This document shows positions 8,378 through 17,848 of a stretch of DNA of 64,000 nucleotides, piece by piece. A model generated the notes under the pieces. The model ran no database searches. It had not been told where the DNA came from and was given only the letters and a program-made list of their open reading frames with translations. Origin of the DNA: Flavobacterium fluviale (GTDB lineage: Bacteria > Bacteroidota > Bacteroidia > Flavobacteriales > Flavobacteriaceae); NCBI RefSeq assembly GCF_003312915.1, contig NZ_CP030261.1, positions 3,224,001 through 3,288,000 on the forward strand, given 5' to 3'. Position 1 is the first letter of the stretch; every line of letters starts with the position of its first letter. The translations under genes were made by a program, and so were the position numbers.

Positions 8378-9136
8378 TCATAAATATAATTTAGAGCGAG
8401 GCTTAAATTTTGCAATTAGAAAATTGCCAATTATAGCCGGATGATCTTTTCTTGCAGCAACAACTGTAGCGGTATCAAATTCACCTAACTCATTACCACT
8501 GCCATCCCAATATCTGGCATTGCGACGGATTCCATATAGAATAAATCCGAGCTCAAGTATTTTTTTGATTTCCTGATTCAGATGAATTTCATATTTAGCG
8601 GTTTCGGAATACCCCATGTCCGAAAGGATATCGCCATTGTCTTGCAGGTCTTCAAAAAAACTTCCGATAAGTTCTGCTTCATCTTCTGTAAATAAATCGT
8701 CATGGTTAAAATCGAAAACATGAGCTCCACGTACTAATTCAAAAAGATGCCTTCCGGAATTTATTCTTTCTAAACTTTTTATATTTAGCCTGTCATTAGC
8801 AAATGCTGAGGGATTTTGTTCTAACGTTGTCTTGATCCAGGCTTCATGATTTGACTTTAAAAGCCTTAATTTACTAGTAGGATAGTTTTCTACAAGCCCA
8901 TCAATTTTTTTGTGATCATTTGGACATAAGAGAATTAAATTTTCATATCCGTCATAATCACCGTTATATTTTTGATCGCTTCTTGGTCCATTTCTTTTTG
9001 AAATTATATGGCATTCCATTCCTATAACCAATTTTTCAGAAGTGTTCTCAACATCCTGCACAAGTTCTATTCGACAGAGTGCGCAAAGATTTCCAGATTT
9101 TGACCATAAAATTTTCCGTGTTCTATCGCTAATCAT
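8378..9136 (-). CDS. HNH endonuclease-like protein
   Basis: 252 residues. The N-terminal domain has a zinc-type HNH layout: Cys18-x2-Cys21, CHIISKRNGPR with His43, Asn66 in YENLILLCP, Cys71, and His75 in NDHKKID. Residues from about 120 on are helical and unassigned (SGRHLFELVRGAHVFDFNHD). It sits 82 bases upstream of the retron effector on the same strand, so it may be a third retron component or an independent nuclease. HNH nucleases cut DNA in many defence systems. Its membership of the retron is inference only. Confidence 0.82.
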   Translation of the reverse strand: MISDRTRKILWSKSGNLCALCRIELVQDVENTSEKLVIGMECHIISKRNGPRSDQKYNGDYDGYENLILLCPNDHKKIDGLVENYPTSKLRLLKSNHEAWIKTTLEQNPSAFANDRLNIKSLERINSGRHLFELVRGAHVFDFNHDDLFTEDEAELIGSFFEDLQDNGDILSDMGYSETAKYEIHLNQEIKKILELGFILYGIRRNARYWDGSGNELGEFDTATVVAARKDHPAIIGNFLIAKFKPRSKLYL

Positions 9137-9439
9137 AATTGTTACTAATGGATTTCAATTCAATAAGTAAGTTAAGCAATTATAAGAAATTTTAGGGTAA
9201 TAATCAAGATGTTAAAAGTATAAACAATTTTTATTTTGATAGCACAAAACAATTCGATAAAAACTTCTTTACTTCATCTTCATTTTTACCGCATTTACGC
9301 GTTATATGCTAGATGATTATTAGATTTTAATTAATTTATTTAATATTTTTTTTGTTAATTTTTTTTAATTAAATTTCACAAAAAATGAGATTGTACCGAT
9401 AATTAGAAATAATTATTAATTTCAAAGATCACCAAATTA
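9137..9439. other. divergent promoter region
   Basis: 303 very AT-rich bases between the minus-strand HNH gene and the plus-strand nuclease gene. It must hold promoters for both directions. I could not place either confidently. No gene seen. Confidence 0.5.
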
Positions 9440-10669
9440 ATGAGTAGAAAATTTCAGGACCAAACCGCCGCAGATAAAAAGGAAATTGGATTTCATTATC
9501 AGCATTATTATGCTCTTCTACAATTATTAAAGTTAAATCCTGATGAATCTTTAAGCGTTGAGGAAAAGGACGATATCGTTATAACCAGCAGTAGTGGATT
9601 AAAATTACTTCAACTAAAACATACGCTTCAAACTAAAATTGATGGTTCTACTAAAAATTTGACCTCAAAAGATTATTCGCTTTGGCACACTATAGACAAC
9701 TGGCTGAAATTAATTTGTGACCCTGAAGATGGAAGGGAAGATGACTCAGCCCAGATTGCTTTTATCGCGAGTACATACTTTGGATTGATTACGAACAAGT
9801 CTAAAAGCGATGAAAATGTGTTTTTAAACAATCTAGAGGAACTAAAAAAAGCTGCTATTAATATTGAACAATTTAAAGAAAATTTAAGCAATTTAACGGA
9901 GCCTAAAAAAAACTCAAAAAGTAAAAAAGTAAAAGATCAATCAATAGAAGAGCCTATTATGAACCAGGTCATAATTGATTTTTTAGAGTTTAAGTATTTA
10001 GAACAATTACTTAGCAGAATTGATATTACTGTAAATGAAGACAATCTAATTTGCCAAATTAAAGAATATCTAAGAATAAATTTAGCTGTAGACAATTATG
10101 AAGATGCCTTTTTTGAAATTGAAGGTAGATTGAGAACTATTAATTATCTCACAATTAAAGATAATGAGAAAGTGGTTTACAGTAAGGCTGATTTTTCAAA
10201 AAAAATTCTGCAGCCGGTACTGGATAAGGTCCGAAATTCGAAATTTTACAAAACTACTGAAGCATATATTGAGAATCCAAAACTGGAAGATAGGATATTT
10301 GCAAAACAATTGCTTGACCTAGATATAGATTTGGAGGATATTATTGAGTATAATCATTATATGCAGATATGTCTAGCCAACTTAAAAAAATGGGAAGAGC
10401 GAGATAATATTATTTTACCTGAGGAAAGAGAACTTTACTTTAAGCAAGCAGTTAAAACTTGGAAACATCGACATCAGATACGCCATAGGCAAGCTAATAG
10501 TGAAGAAAATAACTCGCTTGACTGTTATGATGATTGTATGCTGGAAGTTCTTAAATTAAGCTCAATAGAAATGGATCCAGATATTTCAAATGGAACATTT
10601 ATCTATTTAAGTGATGAGTTAAGAATAGGTTGGCTAAAAAAATGGAAGGACAAATATGGCAACAAATAA
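9440..10669 (+). CDS. ABC-3C effector: Cap4/DUF4297-like dsDNA nuclease with C-terminal domain
   Basis: 409 residues. The N-terminal domain follows the Cap4/DUF4297 nuclease pattern: EIGFHYQHYYALLQLL (15-30), then EEKDDI (41-46) and QLKHT (58-62), the acidic and QxK residues of a PD-(D/E)xK fold. The C-terminus (about 320-409) ends in GTFIYLSDELRIGWLKKW, resembling the conserved C-terminal domains of three-component ABC (ABC-3C) systems. It is the first gene of a three-gene operon and overlaps the next by 14 bases. Predicted role: DNA degradation on infection, controlled by the ATPase partner. Confidence 0.8.
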   Translation: MSRKFQDQTAADKKEIGFHYQHYYALLQLLKLNPDESLSVEEKDDIVITSSSGLKLLQLKHTLQTKIDGSTKNLTSKDYSLWHTIDNWLKLICDPEDGREDDSAQIAFIASTYFGLITNKSKSDENVFLNNLEELKKAAINIEQFKENLSNLTEPKKNSKSKKVKDQSIEEPIMNQVIIDFLEFKYLEQLLSRIDITVNEDNLICQIKEYLRINLAVDNYEDAFFEIEGRLRTINYLTIKDNEKVVYSKADFSKKILQPVLDKVRNSKFYKTTEAYIENPKLEDRIFAKQLLDLDIDLEDIIEYNHYMQICLANLKKWEERDNIILPEERELYFKQAVKTWKHRHQIRHRQANSEENNSLDCYDDCMLEVLKLSSIEMDPDISNGTFIYLSDELRIGWLKKWKDKYGNK

Positions 10670-11111
10670 ATTTTTATATAATAACGAAGGAATTGCCTTG
10701 GTGGCAATCTTAAGTGTAATGTCAAAAATGAAAAGTCTCGAATATTCGAAAGTTTTTTTGATACTTCCATTTTTGTTAAACGATAATCTAACAATATTTC
10801 TTAAAAACAAGAATTCAAAGGTAATCGGAATCCAAGATTTGGTTTCACGCAGGATTGGCAGTTTTTTGAATTTCAACGGTTCATTCAAGAATTTTTATGC
10901 GTTAACTTTCAATGCGATCTGTATAGCTGAGGAACTAAAATTTATTAAAGTGGAATCGAATTCGATCATCTATCTCGAAAATAATTTCGATTTACAATCC
11001 GGCTCTTTAGGATCAAGGGCTAAGAATATAGTGGCAGCTTCTGAAAAATTACAAGCTATTTTAGAGATTGACACCATTGAACTTTATTCATCATTAAAAA
11101 TACATTTATGA
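10656..11111 (+). CDS. ABC-3C middle component
   Basis: 151 residues. Small wHTH-like bridging protein of three-component ABC systems. The N-terminus NNEGIALVAILSVMSKMK and the ILPFLLNDNLTIFL stretch match the general pattern of these middle components. It overlaps the upstream nuclease gene by 14 bases and the downstream ATPase gene by 4 (ATGA), so the three products are translationally coupled. Little can be said of biochemical activity. It presumably links nuclease and ATPase. Identification leans on size and gene order. Confidence 0.72.
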   Translation: MATNKFLYNNEGIALVAILSVMSKMKSLEYSKVFLILPFLLNDNLTIFLKNKNSKVIGIQDLVSRRIGSFLNFNGSFKNFYALTFNAICIAEELKFIKVESNSIIYLENNFDLQSGSLGSRAKNIVAASEKLQAILEIDTIELYSSLKIHL

Positions 11112-13012
11112 ATTTTTACATAAAACAGATCAAATTGTGGTTTAATAACGGTAGCACAAGAGAACTTGATTTACTTCCTAATAAAATAAATGTCATTACA
11201 GGAGACAGTACTACTGGGAAATCTTCAATAATCCGAATAATTGATTACTGCTTTTTAGCAAGTTCCACCGATATTTCACCTAAATTCATAGGTGAAAATG
11301 TAAAATGGTACGGAATTAATTTTATAATTAACAGTAAAGAATTTACTATTGCTAGAGGTTCCATAAGTAGTTCGGAAACGTCTAATCAATATTATTTTTC
11401 AGATATTGGTATTATGCCCGAAACACCTTCCTCCAATATAACAGAAGGGGAGTTAAAGAAAATCCTGAGTAAAGAATTTGGAATTGATGCTGAAACTAAT
11501 TTTGTAGGATCAAGCAGTGTAAAAGCCAACACTAAGATTTCTTTCAGATATTTTTTATGGCTATTCTGTATACAAAGGCAGGAAACCCTACCAAGTGGGC
11601 ACTATTTATTTGATAAGCATGAAGAAAGCAGATATAAAGATGCTCTTTCGGTTATGAAGCTCTTAGACTGGGTAATTGGAGCACAGACACCAAAGAATAT
11701 TTTGCTGCATAGTGAAATTAAAAAAATTGAAGTTGATCTCGCGAAACTTGAAAAACGACAGTCGATAGAGATTTCAAATAAACTAAAATTTAAGGAAATT
11801 CTTGGCGGTCTGTATACGAAAACAAAAGAGTTAAATTTAATAAACCACAACATTTATGATGATGGTGAGCTTATAGCAAAATTGAAAAGTCTTATTCATA
11901 ATGGCATCGGCGACATTGATCCAACACCATCTGAAGTCATCAAATTAAAGAATCAAAAAACAGAAATTCTACTTAAAATTAGAAACCTTACTGGATACGA
12001 AAAGCAGAATAAAAAGTATCAGGATTATCTGAAATCAGATATTGACAGTCTAGCACCAATTAGGTATCTAAAAGATAACTTCAGTGATTTTCTAACAACC
12101 AAAACGGTTGTGAACCTTATTGATAATTTAGATAATGAGTTCCGCAGCCTGCAGTTGCTGACTAAAAAAATGATAGTCAAAGATTCATTAACCTTGGATG
12201 TCAGTTCAGAAATAAAAAAATTAAAATCAGAATTAGACGAAATCAACTCGAAAATACATGAGCATCCAGAATCTCACAGTATTCAAGCAACGGAAAGGGA
12301 AAAGTATATCCATCTTGGTTATGTCAAAAGCAAATTAGAAGATTACGAAAATGATTCCAAAACTGAAGATTATAAAAACAAGAAAAAAGAATTAGAAGAT
12401 AAAATAATTGAAAAATCAGAACAATTAGATGAAGATCCAGAATTAAAAAGAATCGTTTTAAATTTTTTAGGAGAAAGCATAGATGAATCATTAAAAGAGC
12501 TTCAAATAGAAAATTATTCTGATTATAAAGCCTTTTACAATGAGTCATCAAATAGATTAGATTTAATTAATTTAAAAACAAATGAAAGAATCAAATGGCA
12601 GCAATTGGGAAGTGCGTCAATTTACCTGTATCTGCATTTAGCATTTTTTGGAGGAACGCATAATTACATTAATAGAGATGAGGAAAATATTTATATACCT
12701 ACATTCTTAATGTTGGATCAGGTAAGTACACCGTATTATGATCAAACAAGAAAAGATAAAAAAATCGAAAAAACAGATAATGTTGACATTAAAGATTTAT
12801 CGGAAACCGATAGAGAGAAATTAAACAAGGCGCTTAAATACATGAATAATTTTATTAATGGTTTCAAAAAGAAAAAGAAACAATTTCAGATTATTCTATT
12901 AGAGCATATTCCAGAAAATGTTTGGGTCGAAGAGAAACTTGAAAATTTCCATCTAGTTGATAAAGAATTTAAAAACGGAAACAAACTTGTAAATCCTGAG
13001 AATATCAATTAA
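11108..13012 (+). CDS. DUF3732 SMC/ABC-type ATPase of an ABC-3C (Lamassu-like) system
   Basis: 634 residues. Walker A is GDSTTGKSS (32-40), and a Walker B-like LMLDQ lies at about 534-538. Between them is a long coiled-coil region (about 200-480, rich in K/E/L). The LMLDQ(V/P)S...YY(D/Q) pattern and the late ILLEHIPENVW segment are typical of DUF3732. Such SMC-like ATPases are thought to sense foreign or abnormal DNA and license the associated nuclease, as LmuB does in Lamassu. It is the last gene of the operon. Family placement is strong, mechanism is inferred. Confidence 0.85.
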   Translation: MNFYIKQIKLWFNNGSTRELDLLPNKINVITGDSTTGKSSIIRIIDYCFLASSTDISPKFIGENVKWYGINFIINSKEFTIARGSISSSETSNQYYFSDIGIMPETPSSNITEGELKKILSKEFGIDAETNFVGSSSVKANTKISFRYFLWLFCIQRQETLPSGHYLFDKHEESRYKDALSVMKLLDWVIGAQTPKNILLHSEIKKIEVDLAKLEKRQSIEISNKLKFKEILGGLYTKTKELNLINHNIYDDGELIAKLKSLIHNGIGDIDPTPSEVIKLKNQKTEILLKIRNLTGYEKQNKKYQDYLKSDIDSLAPIRYLKDNFSDFLTTKTVVNLIDNLDNEFRSLQLLTKKMIVKDSLTLDVSSEIKKLKSELDEINSKIHEHPESHSIQATEREKYIHLGYVKSKLEDYENDSKTEDYKNKKKELEDKIIEKSEQLDEDPELKRIVLNFLGESIDESLKELQIENYSDYKAFYNESSNRLDLINLKTNERIKWQQLGSASIYLYLHLAFFGGTHNYINRDEENIYIPTFLMLDQVSTPYYDQTRKDKKIEKTDNVDIKDLSETDREKLNKALKYMNNFINGFKKKKKQFQIILLEHIPENVWVEEKLENFHLVDKEFKNGNKLVNPENIN

Positions 13013-13145
13013 TATGCTATATGCTGCTTAGCATAAAATTAAAAAACGCATTAGATTATTTAGTATGCTTGTATATTGACAGTTATTTAACGTACATAAT
13101 TTAATTGTCAGAGTTTGAGGAATTCTAAATCGTGATAAGCAATTA

Positions 13146-13994
13146 TTATGATTTAGAATTTTTTAAAACATCTTGCAGTTGTGTTAGATCTACTGAAGAG
13201 AAATCCACATAAAGCATACCCCAAAATTCAGGTAATGTGATATTAAATTTTGAATTTATTAAGCTGCCAATAATATCAAAAATTAAATTTTTTGAATTTT
13301 CCAGGCTCATGGGTGAGCTTGGAGGCTGATGACCGGTCCTTCCGTGCCTAGCATAAAAACCAAGAACTTCGTAGTTGTTGGCGGTATGTGTAAAGTCATT
13401 TAGAGGAGTTTTATAAGGAGTCAAAAAAGTTTTATCATCAATTGTTTTTAAATAATACCTGATATCATCATAAATTATATAAAGCATTCTATAATCAACT
13501 TTATTTGAAAGAAGGAAAAAAAGATTAGTTAGAAAGGGATTTTTGCATATTTGCTCGAATAGAATATAAATCGGATTACTTGGTTTATTTTCATCTGAGT
13601 CAACGATCACAGAAAAATCAACATCAATTTTATAAATTTCTGTACTTTGTACTTTTTCAAGAAATCGCTTTGAATCAATATCATAGATATTTCGTATTGT
13701 AAAATAATTACTGCCATTCCTATTACGATCTAGTAAAGTATAGATGCCTTGAAAAATTGCAATAATTTGAGAAGCTGTGTATATTATTTCGGTTGACGAA
13801 GTCATATCAGAAATCAATGATGATGTAAAAAAAAATTGCCTCCCTCCGTGATCATGATCTTCCATCCAAAAAAAGGAATGGTTGGTATTATTGTTATTTC
13901 CTAAAAAATTTTCAATGTGAAATTTAGAATCGACCTCTATGCTGTAACGTATATTTTTTTCCATTTTTCCATTTTTTTTAATTAATGATCGCAT
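13146..13994 (-). CDS. protein of unknown function
   Basis: 282 residues if the first ATG is used. A second ATG ten codons later (base 13964, MEKNIRYSIEV) is equally plausible. No signal peptide or membrane segment. A notable motif is GFYARHGRTGHQPPSSPMSL (about 221-240) followed by a helix. N-terminal WMEDHDHGGRQ is His/Asp rich. I do not recognise the family. It lies between the ABC-3C operon and junction B on the opposite strand, with a 130-base gap, so it is cargo of the same cassette. Confidence 0.7.
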   Translation of the reverse strand: MRSLIKKNGKMEKNIRYSIEVDSKFHIENFLGNNNNTNHSFFWMEDHDHGGRQFFFTSSLISDMTSSTEIIYTASQIIAIFQGIYTLLDRNRNGSNYFTIRNIYDIDSKRFLEKVQSTEIYKIDVDFSVIVDSDENKPSNPIYILFEQICKNPFLTNLFFLLSNKVDYRMLYIIYDDIRYYLKTIDDKTFLTPYKTPLNDFTHTANNYEVLGFYARHGRTGHQPPSSPMSLENSKNLIFDIIGSLINSKFNITLPEFWGMLYVDFSSVDLTQLQDVLKNSKS

Positions 13995-14204
13995 CAGATA
14001 AATTGATCTTATAACCTTTTTTGGTGATAGGAGGTAAAAATAGAAGTATTGATGAAATTAAAATAACGTATTTATACCCGTATTTTTAAAAGAGAAATAA
14101 AGCATTTTTTAATCACTGTTGAGTAACAATTAAGAATCACACATATTTGCGGGGAAGATTTAAGTAATGATGAAATTAAACATCATTTTCTAAATTTGAT
14201 AGCT

Positions 14205-14393
14205 TTATTGTGATGAAGAATTTTCTTCATTTTCGTTTAAAAACTTTTTTACTATTGCGTTTGCAATGAATTTTAGAAAATTCAAAATTTCTGTAGCTTC
14301 TTCCAAAGTAACATTCATTCCTTCACCATTAAGTATTTTTAGAGCCTCGTGGGGTGTAATTTTTCCTTTAACCTTTTCTTCTTCAGATTCCAT
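14205..14393 (-). CDS. tiny helical protein adjacent to junction B
   Basis: 62 residues, highly charged ends around a helical core: ITPHEALKILNGEGMNVTLE followed by EATEILNFLKFIAN. It shares the pattern EA..IL...G(M/I).V...EA..IL..L with the 54-residue product at 34004-34168, which also sits next to a junction repeat. The function is unknown. Small size and paired association suggest a recombination-related accessory or a toxin/antitoxin-sized regulator. Neither is shown. ATG start chosen, 60 bases before the palindrome at 14462. Confidence 0.7.
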   Translation of the reverse strand: MESEEEKVKGKITPHEALKILNGEGMNVTLEEATEILNFLKFIANAIVKKFLNENEENSSSQ

Positions 14394-14400
14394 AAACTTA

Positions 14401-14580
14401 AATTATTGTTAATATAAAGATACGGAATTTCTGTAAGTGTAATATTTACAGGGTTTTGAAACGGTTTGAATCAAGTAGGGTTAAATCTACAGATTTACAA
14501 ACCGCGTACTTTTTCGATGTAAAATATGGTTAAATAGAACCGAAGAGACCAAAAAAAAAGCTAAAACTTTCGTTTTAACT
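14401..14580. repeat. left arm of junction B with 43-base inverted repeat and hairpin
   Basis: From AATTATTGTTAATATAAA at about 14401 the sequence parallels that at 17659-17850. It contains the imperfect palindrome at 14462-14504 (CGGTTTG ... CAAACCG, centred on a TTAA) and a 14551-14588 hairpin (AAAGcTAAAAC/GTTTTAaCTTT). The same order appears at junction C. With the core repeat it forms about 330 bases of direct repeat flanking the chromate cassette. Confidence 0.85.
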
Positions 14581-14591
14581 TTTTTTAAGAG

Positions 14592-14722
14592 TGACCCTTA
14601 CTGAACAATTTACAAACCATTTTATGAATGATTTGAAGAAATTAGCCTATTTTTCTATTGATTTCTAAGATAATTATTTAAGTTTTTTAATTAGAAGCGG
14701 TTTGTATGTTAAGTAAGGGTAA
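14592..14722. repeat. junction repeat, copy B
   Basis: TGACCCTTACTGAACAATTT, then ACAAACCATTTTATGAATGA, an AT-rich middle, and GAAGCGGTTTGTATG..AAGTAAGGGT. The ends are inverted relative to each other: ACCCTTAC..TACAAACC on the left against the complement of GGTTTGTA..GTAAGGGT on the right. This copy separates the defence cassette from the chromate cassette. Confidence 0.88.
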
Positions 14723-14987
14723 AAACTTAAAATTTGTTAATTCTTGTGATTAAGAACTTTTAGTTGAAGATTTACATCTAAAAATTAATTGTATCTCAAG
14801 AAATTTTGAGTGCTAAATTTAATTTGTTTTTATCATATTATTCTAATCAAAATTTAGTGTCAACAATATAATTAATAAATCAAATCTATATTAGACTTCA
14901 TCATGATCATTTTTGAAACATAATAAAATAAATGTAGATTAGCATTCGATTTGAAACAGATTTTTTTCAATACAGAAATTATTGCAA

Positions 14988-15854
14988 ATGAAATGGATTA
15001 CCAGAGAAAGACCTAAGATAGACCGAATCGCATGTCCGTGGCTGATTAAGAGATTTGTGGATAAGGATGCAGAATTTATTTATGTTCCGTATAATATTGT
15101 TTTGGCGAAAGCCAAAGAACTGAGTGCTATTCCGTTTGATATTCCCGATGTTGAATATACACATTACAATGAGCAATGTACTTTTGATTTTATTATAAAA
15201 AAACATAAGATTAACGATCCTGCTATTTCAATTATAGCAGATATTGTTCGTGGGGCTGATACAGACAGACATGATATTGCTAAAGAAGCGGCGGGGCTTT
15301 GGGCTGTTTCTGCTGGACTTTCTTATAATATTCAGGATGATCATAAATTATTGGAATCAGGAATGGTAATTTATGACGCTTTATACAGTTGGGCAACGCA
15401 TTTGTATAAGCAGAATCATCTGCAAAACAGTCCTTTTGAGAATTTACTGCATGAAGTTTATAATAAGTTTTTAAAAGAAAAAAAATCTGCCAATAAAACA
15501 CCATCCTGGGTTAAGGATTTAAAAGAAATTATTCAGGATCAAATTGACGCTCAGTTTGCTTTTGATTTAAAGAAAATTTCAAACGACCTTGATTTGAATC
15601 CGTCTTATCTGTCAAGAGAATTCTCCAAATATTTTGAAGATTTGAATTTTGGAGAATATGTTAGAAAACTCCGTATTGAAAAAGCGATAAATCTGATTGA
15701 AAATTCGACTTATTCATTAACAGAAATCGCGTATATGACTGGTTTCTCAGATCAAAGTCATTTTACTAGAATTTTCAAGCTTCATACGGGCAAAAATCCA
15801 TCCTCTTATCGAAAAAAAATACAGAAAAGTAATTCAGATACAAAAGGTAAATAA
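14988..15854 (+). CDS. chrB: chromate resistance protein ChrB domain fused to an AraC-type DNA-binding domain
   Basis: 288 residues from the ATG at 14988. A TTG two codons earlier is less likely. Residues 1 to about 140 match the ChrB C-terminal domain (MKWITRERPKIDRIACPWLI, IVRGADTDRHD, AAGLWAVSAGLS). Residues about 180-275 are an AraC/XylS double helix-turn-helix (NPSYLSREFSKYF; SLTEIAYMTGFSDQSHFTRI). ChrB senses chromate and represses or activates chr genes. Here the DNA-binding part has been supplied by an AraC module. It is followed by a barrel-like protein and ChrA, making a self-regulated resistance operon. Confidence 0.88.
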   Translation: MKWITRERPKIDRIACPWLIKRFVDKDAEFIYVPYNIVLAKAKELSAIPFDIPDVEYTHYNEQCTFDFIIKKHKINDPAISIIADIVRGADTDRHDIAKEAAGLWAVSAGLSYNIQDDHKLLESGMVIYDALYSWATHLYKQNHLQNSPFENLLHEVYNKFLKEKKSANKTPSWVKDLKEIIQDQIDAQFAFDLKKISNDLDLNPSYLSREFSKYFEDLNFGEYVRKLRIEKAINLIENSTYSLTEIAYMTGFSDQSHFTRIFKLHTGKNPSSYRKKIQKSNSDTKGK

Positions 15855-15916
15855 GGTTCTATTTTTTGAGAATCAATACTTTTAGTTTTGTTTTTAATTC
15901 TAAAAAAAACAAAAAA

Positions 15917-16414
15917 ATGTATTTCAAATTTACTCTTTTATGTGCCTTATTTACATCTGTTTCAGCTGCTTTTTCACAAACTACATATCCGAAAATAACA
16001 GGTTATTTTGGTGTAATGCATCCTATAGTTACAATTAGTGGTGATGAAACCAATGTAAATTTCAGAGATTATTATGCCGTTGGATTTCCAACAGGAATCA
16101 ACATTTGGAAAAGTGAAAAGATCGGATTTTCTTTAGAAATAGTTCCCAATATAAAAGATGATAACGGATCAAGTAAGGTAACAAATCTGACCTTCCATCC
16201 AGGAGTTCTGGTGGCTTTGGGTAAAGGATATTCCTTTGCTGGCCGCGTCGCTTTTGAATCGGGTGGAAGATATGGCTTTACACCTGTATTTAACAAAACC
16301 ATAATCAAAAATAAAACATGCAGCTATTATGCAGCTGTACCGCTTCCGGTTCGATTCGGCAATGATCATACAGCTACTTTTACAGTAGGCTTTCAATTTG
16401 GAATAGCTTTTTAA
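15917..16414 (+). CDS. exported protein, probable small outer-membrane beta-barrel
   Basis: 165 residues from the ATG at 15917. The frame is open upstream to a TTG at 15866, but the ATG begins directly with a signal peptide (MYFKFTLLCALFTSVSAAFS). The mature part has alternating Gly/aromatic strands (GYSFAGRVAFESGGRYGFTP, FTVGFQFGIAF) and ends in Phe, as barrel proteins often do. It lies between chrB-AraC and chrA with only a 1-base gap to chrA, so it is probably part of the chromate response. The exact function is unknown. Confidence 0.75.
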   Translation: MYFKFTLLCALFTSVSAAFSQTTYPKITGYFGVMHPIVTISGDETNVNFRDYYAVGFPTGINIWKSEKIGFSLEIVPNIKDDNGSSKVTNLTFHPGVLVALGKGYSFAGRVAFESGGRYGFTPVFNKTIIKNKTCSYYAAVPLPVRFGNDHTATFTVGFQFGIAF

Positions 16415-16415
16415 G

Positions 16416-17579
16416 ATGCAAACGAATCCAGTATACAGCTTAAAGCAAATAACCCTATATTTTCTTAAACTTGGTACGACAGGTTTTGGCGGCCCTGTTG
16501 CATTAGTAGGTTATATGTATAAAGATTTGGTCGAAAACCGTAAATGGGTTTCAGAAGAAGAATACAAGCAGGGTTTGGCTTTAGCCCAGTTAGCACCCGG
16601 TCCGCTCGCAGCGCAATTAGGAATTTATTTGGGTTTTGTTCATTATGGATTTTTAGGCGCAACCTTAGTTGGTTTTGCTTTTATACTTCCATCGTTTATA
16701 ATGGTAATCTTGTTAGGAATTATTTATAAAATATTTGGAGGTTTATCATGGATACAAGCCGTTTTTTATGGTGTTGGCGCCACAGTTGTTGGTATTATTG
16801 CGCTCAGTTCGTATAAGCTTACATTAAAATCGGTAGGTGAGTTCAGCTTTAATTCTCTTAAATCAAAATGGCTGTTGTGGCTATTTTTTATTCTGGCGGT
16901 TACAGTAACATTCATAACAGAAAAAGAACATGTACTACTCTTTATCGCTGCCGGACTTTTGTATATGATTATAAAAGCTCCTCCTAATTGGTGGAATTCA
17001 AAGACAACAAATTTTATTATAATTTTTCAGATGGTCGTATGGGATTTTGAAGAATCTAATTTATTAAAATTGGGTATTTTCTTTGCCAAAGCAGGGACAT
17101 TTGTTTTTGGCAGCGGACTGGCAATTGTTCCTTTTCTGCATTCCGGAGTTGTATTGGAAAATCAATGGCTAACCGAGCAACAGTTTTTAGATTCAGTTGC
17201 AGTCGCTATGATCACACCGGGGCCAGTTGTAATAACAGTTGGGTTTATTGGATATTTAGTTGATGGTTTTCTAGGAGCAGTTGTTGCGGCTTTAGCAACA
17301 TTTTTACCTTGCTATTTGTTTACGATTCTTTTGGCACCATATTTTAAAAAAATTGCAGAAAATAAATCAGTCAAGGCATTTGTCGAAGGAATTACTGCTG
17401 TAGTTGTGGGTGCATTGGTCGGTTCTGTAATTATTATAGCAAAAAGAAGTATTATAGATGTCCCTTCATCACTAATTGCTGCAATAACTATTTTAGTTTT
17501 ACTTTTTTACAAAAAAGTCAAGGAGCCTTACCTTATTTTAGCAGCTGGCATTGTGGGGGTAATCATCAAGCTAATATAG
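16416..17579 (+). CDS. chrA: chromate transporter ChrA
   Basis: 387 residues, the length of the long two-domain CHR family. Both homologous halves are visible. The N-terminal half carries GTTGFGGPVALVGYMYKDLV and LALAQLAPGPLAAQLGIYLG. The C-terminal half carries FAKAGTFVFGSGLAIVPFLH and VAMITPGPVVITVGFIGYLV. About ten hydrophobic segments place it in the inner membrane, where the family exports chromate. It is preceded by its likely regulator and a barrel-like protein in one operon. Confidence 0.93.
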   Translation: MQTNPVYSLKQITLYFLKLGTTGFGGPVALVGYMYKDLVENRKWVSEEEYKQGLALAQLAPGPLAAQLGIYLGFVHYGFLGATLVGFAFILPSFIMVILLGIIYKIFGGLSWIQAVFYGVGATVVGIIALSSYKLTLKSVGEFSFNSLKSKWLLWLFFILAVTVTFITEKEHVLLFIAAGLLYMIIKAPPNWWNSKTTNFIIIFQMVVWDFEESNLLKLGIFFAKAGTFVFGSGLAIVPFLHSGVVLENQWLTEQQFLDSVAVAMITPGPVVITVGFIGYLVDGFLGAVVAALATFLPCYLFTILLAPYFKKIAENKSVKAFVEGITAVVVGALVGSVIIIAKRSIIDVPSSLIAAITILVLLFYKKVKEPYLILAAGIVGVIIKLI

Positions 17580-17658
17580 GATGCATTTCGACATTAAGCA
17601 TTTTTTAAACTTTCTTTATGATAATTTCTCCCTTCCACTTATTTTTTAGATAAACTAA

Positions 17659-17848
17659 AATTATTGTTAATATAAAATAAGATTTTTTTTAATCTTAATG
17701 TTTATAGTACTTTAGAACGGTTTGTATCCTGTAGAGTTAACTCTACAAATTTACAAACCGCTTAATTTTTCGATGTAAAATATGGTTAAATAGTACCAAA
17801 ATGGCCAAAAAAAAAAGCTAAAACTCTCGTTTTAACTTTTTTTAAGAG
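17659..17848. repeat. left arm of junction C with 43-base palindrome
   Basis: Direct repeat of 14401-14590. The palindrome at 17718-17760 is better preserved than at junction B: CGGTTTGTA..GTAGAG meets CTCTAC..TACAAACCG around a TTAA centre. It is followed by TTTTTCGATGTAAAATATGG and the AAAGCTAAAAC hairpin. Confidence 0.88.
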
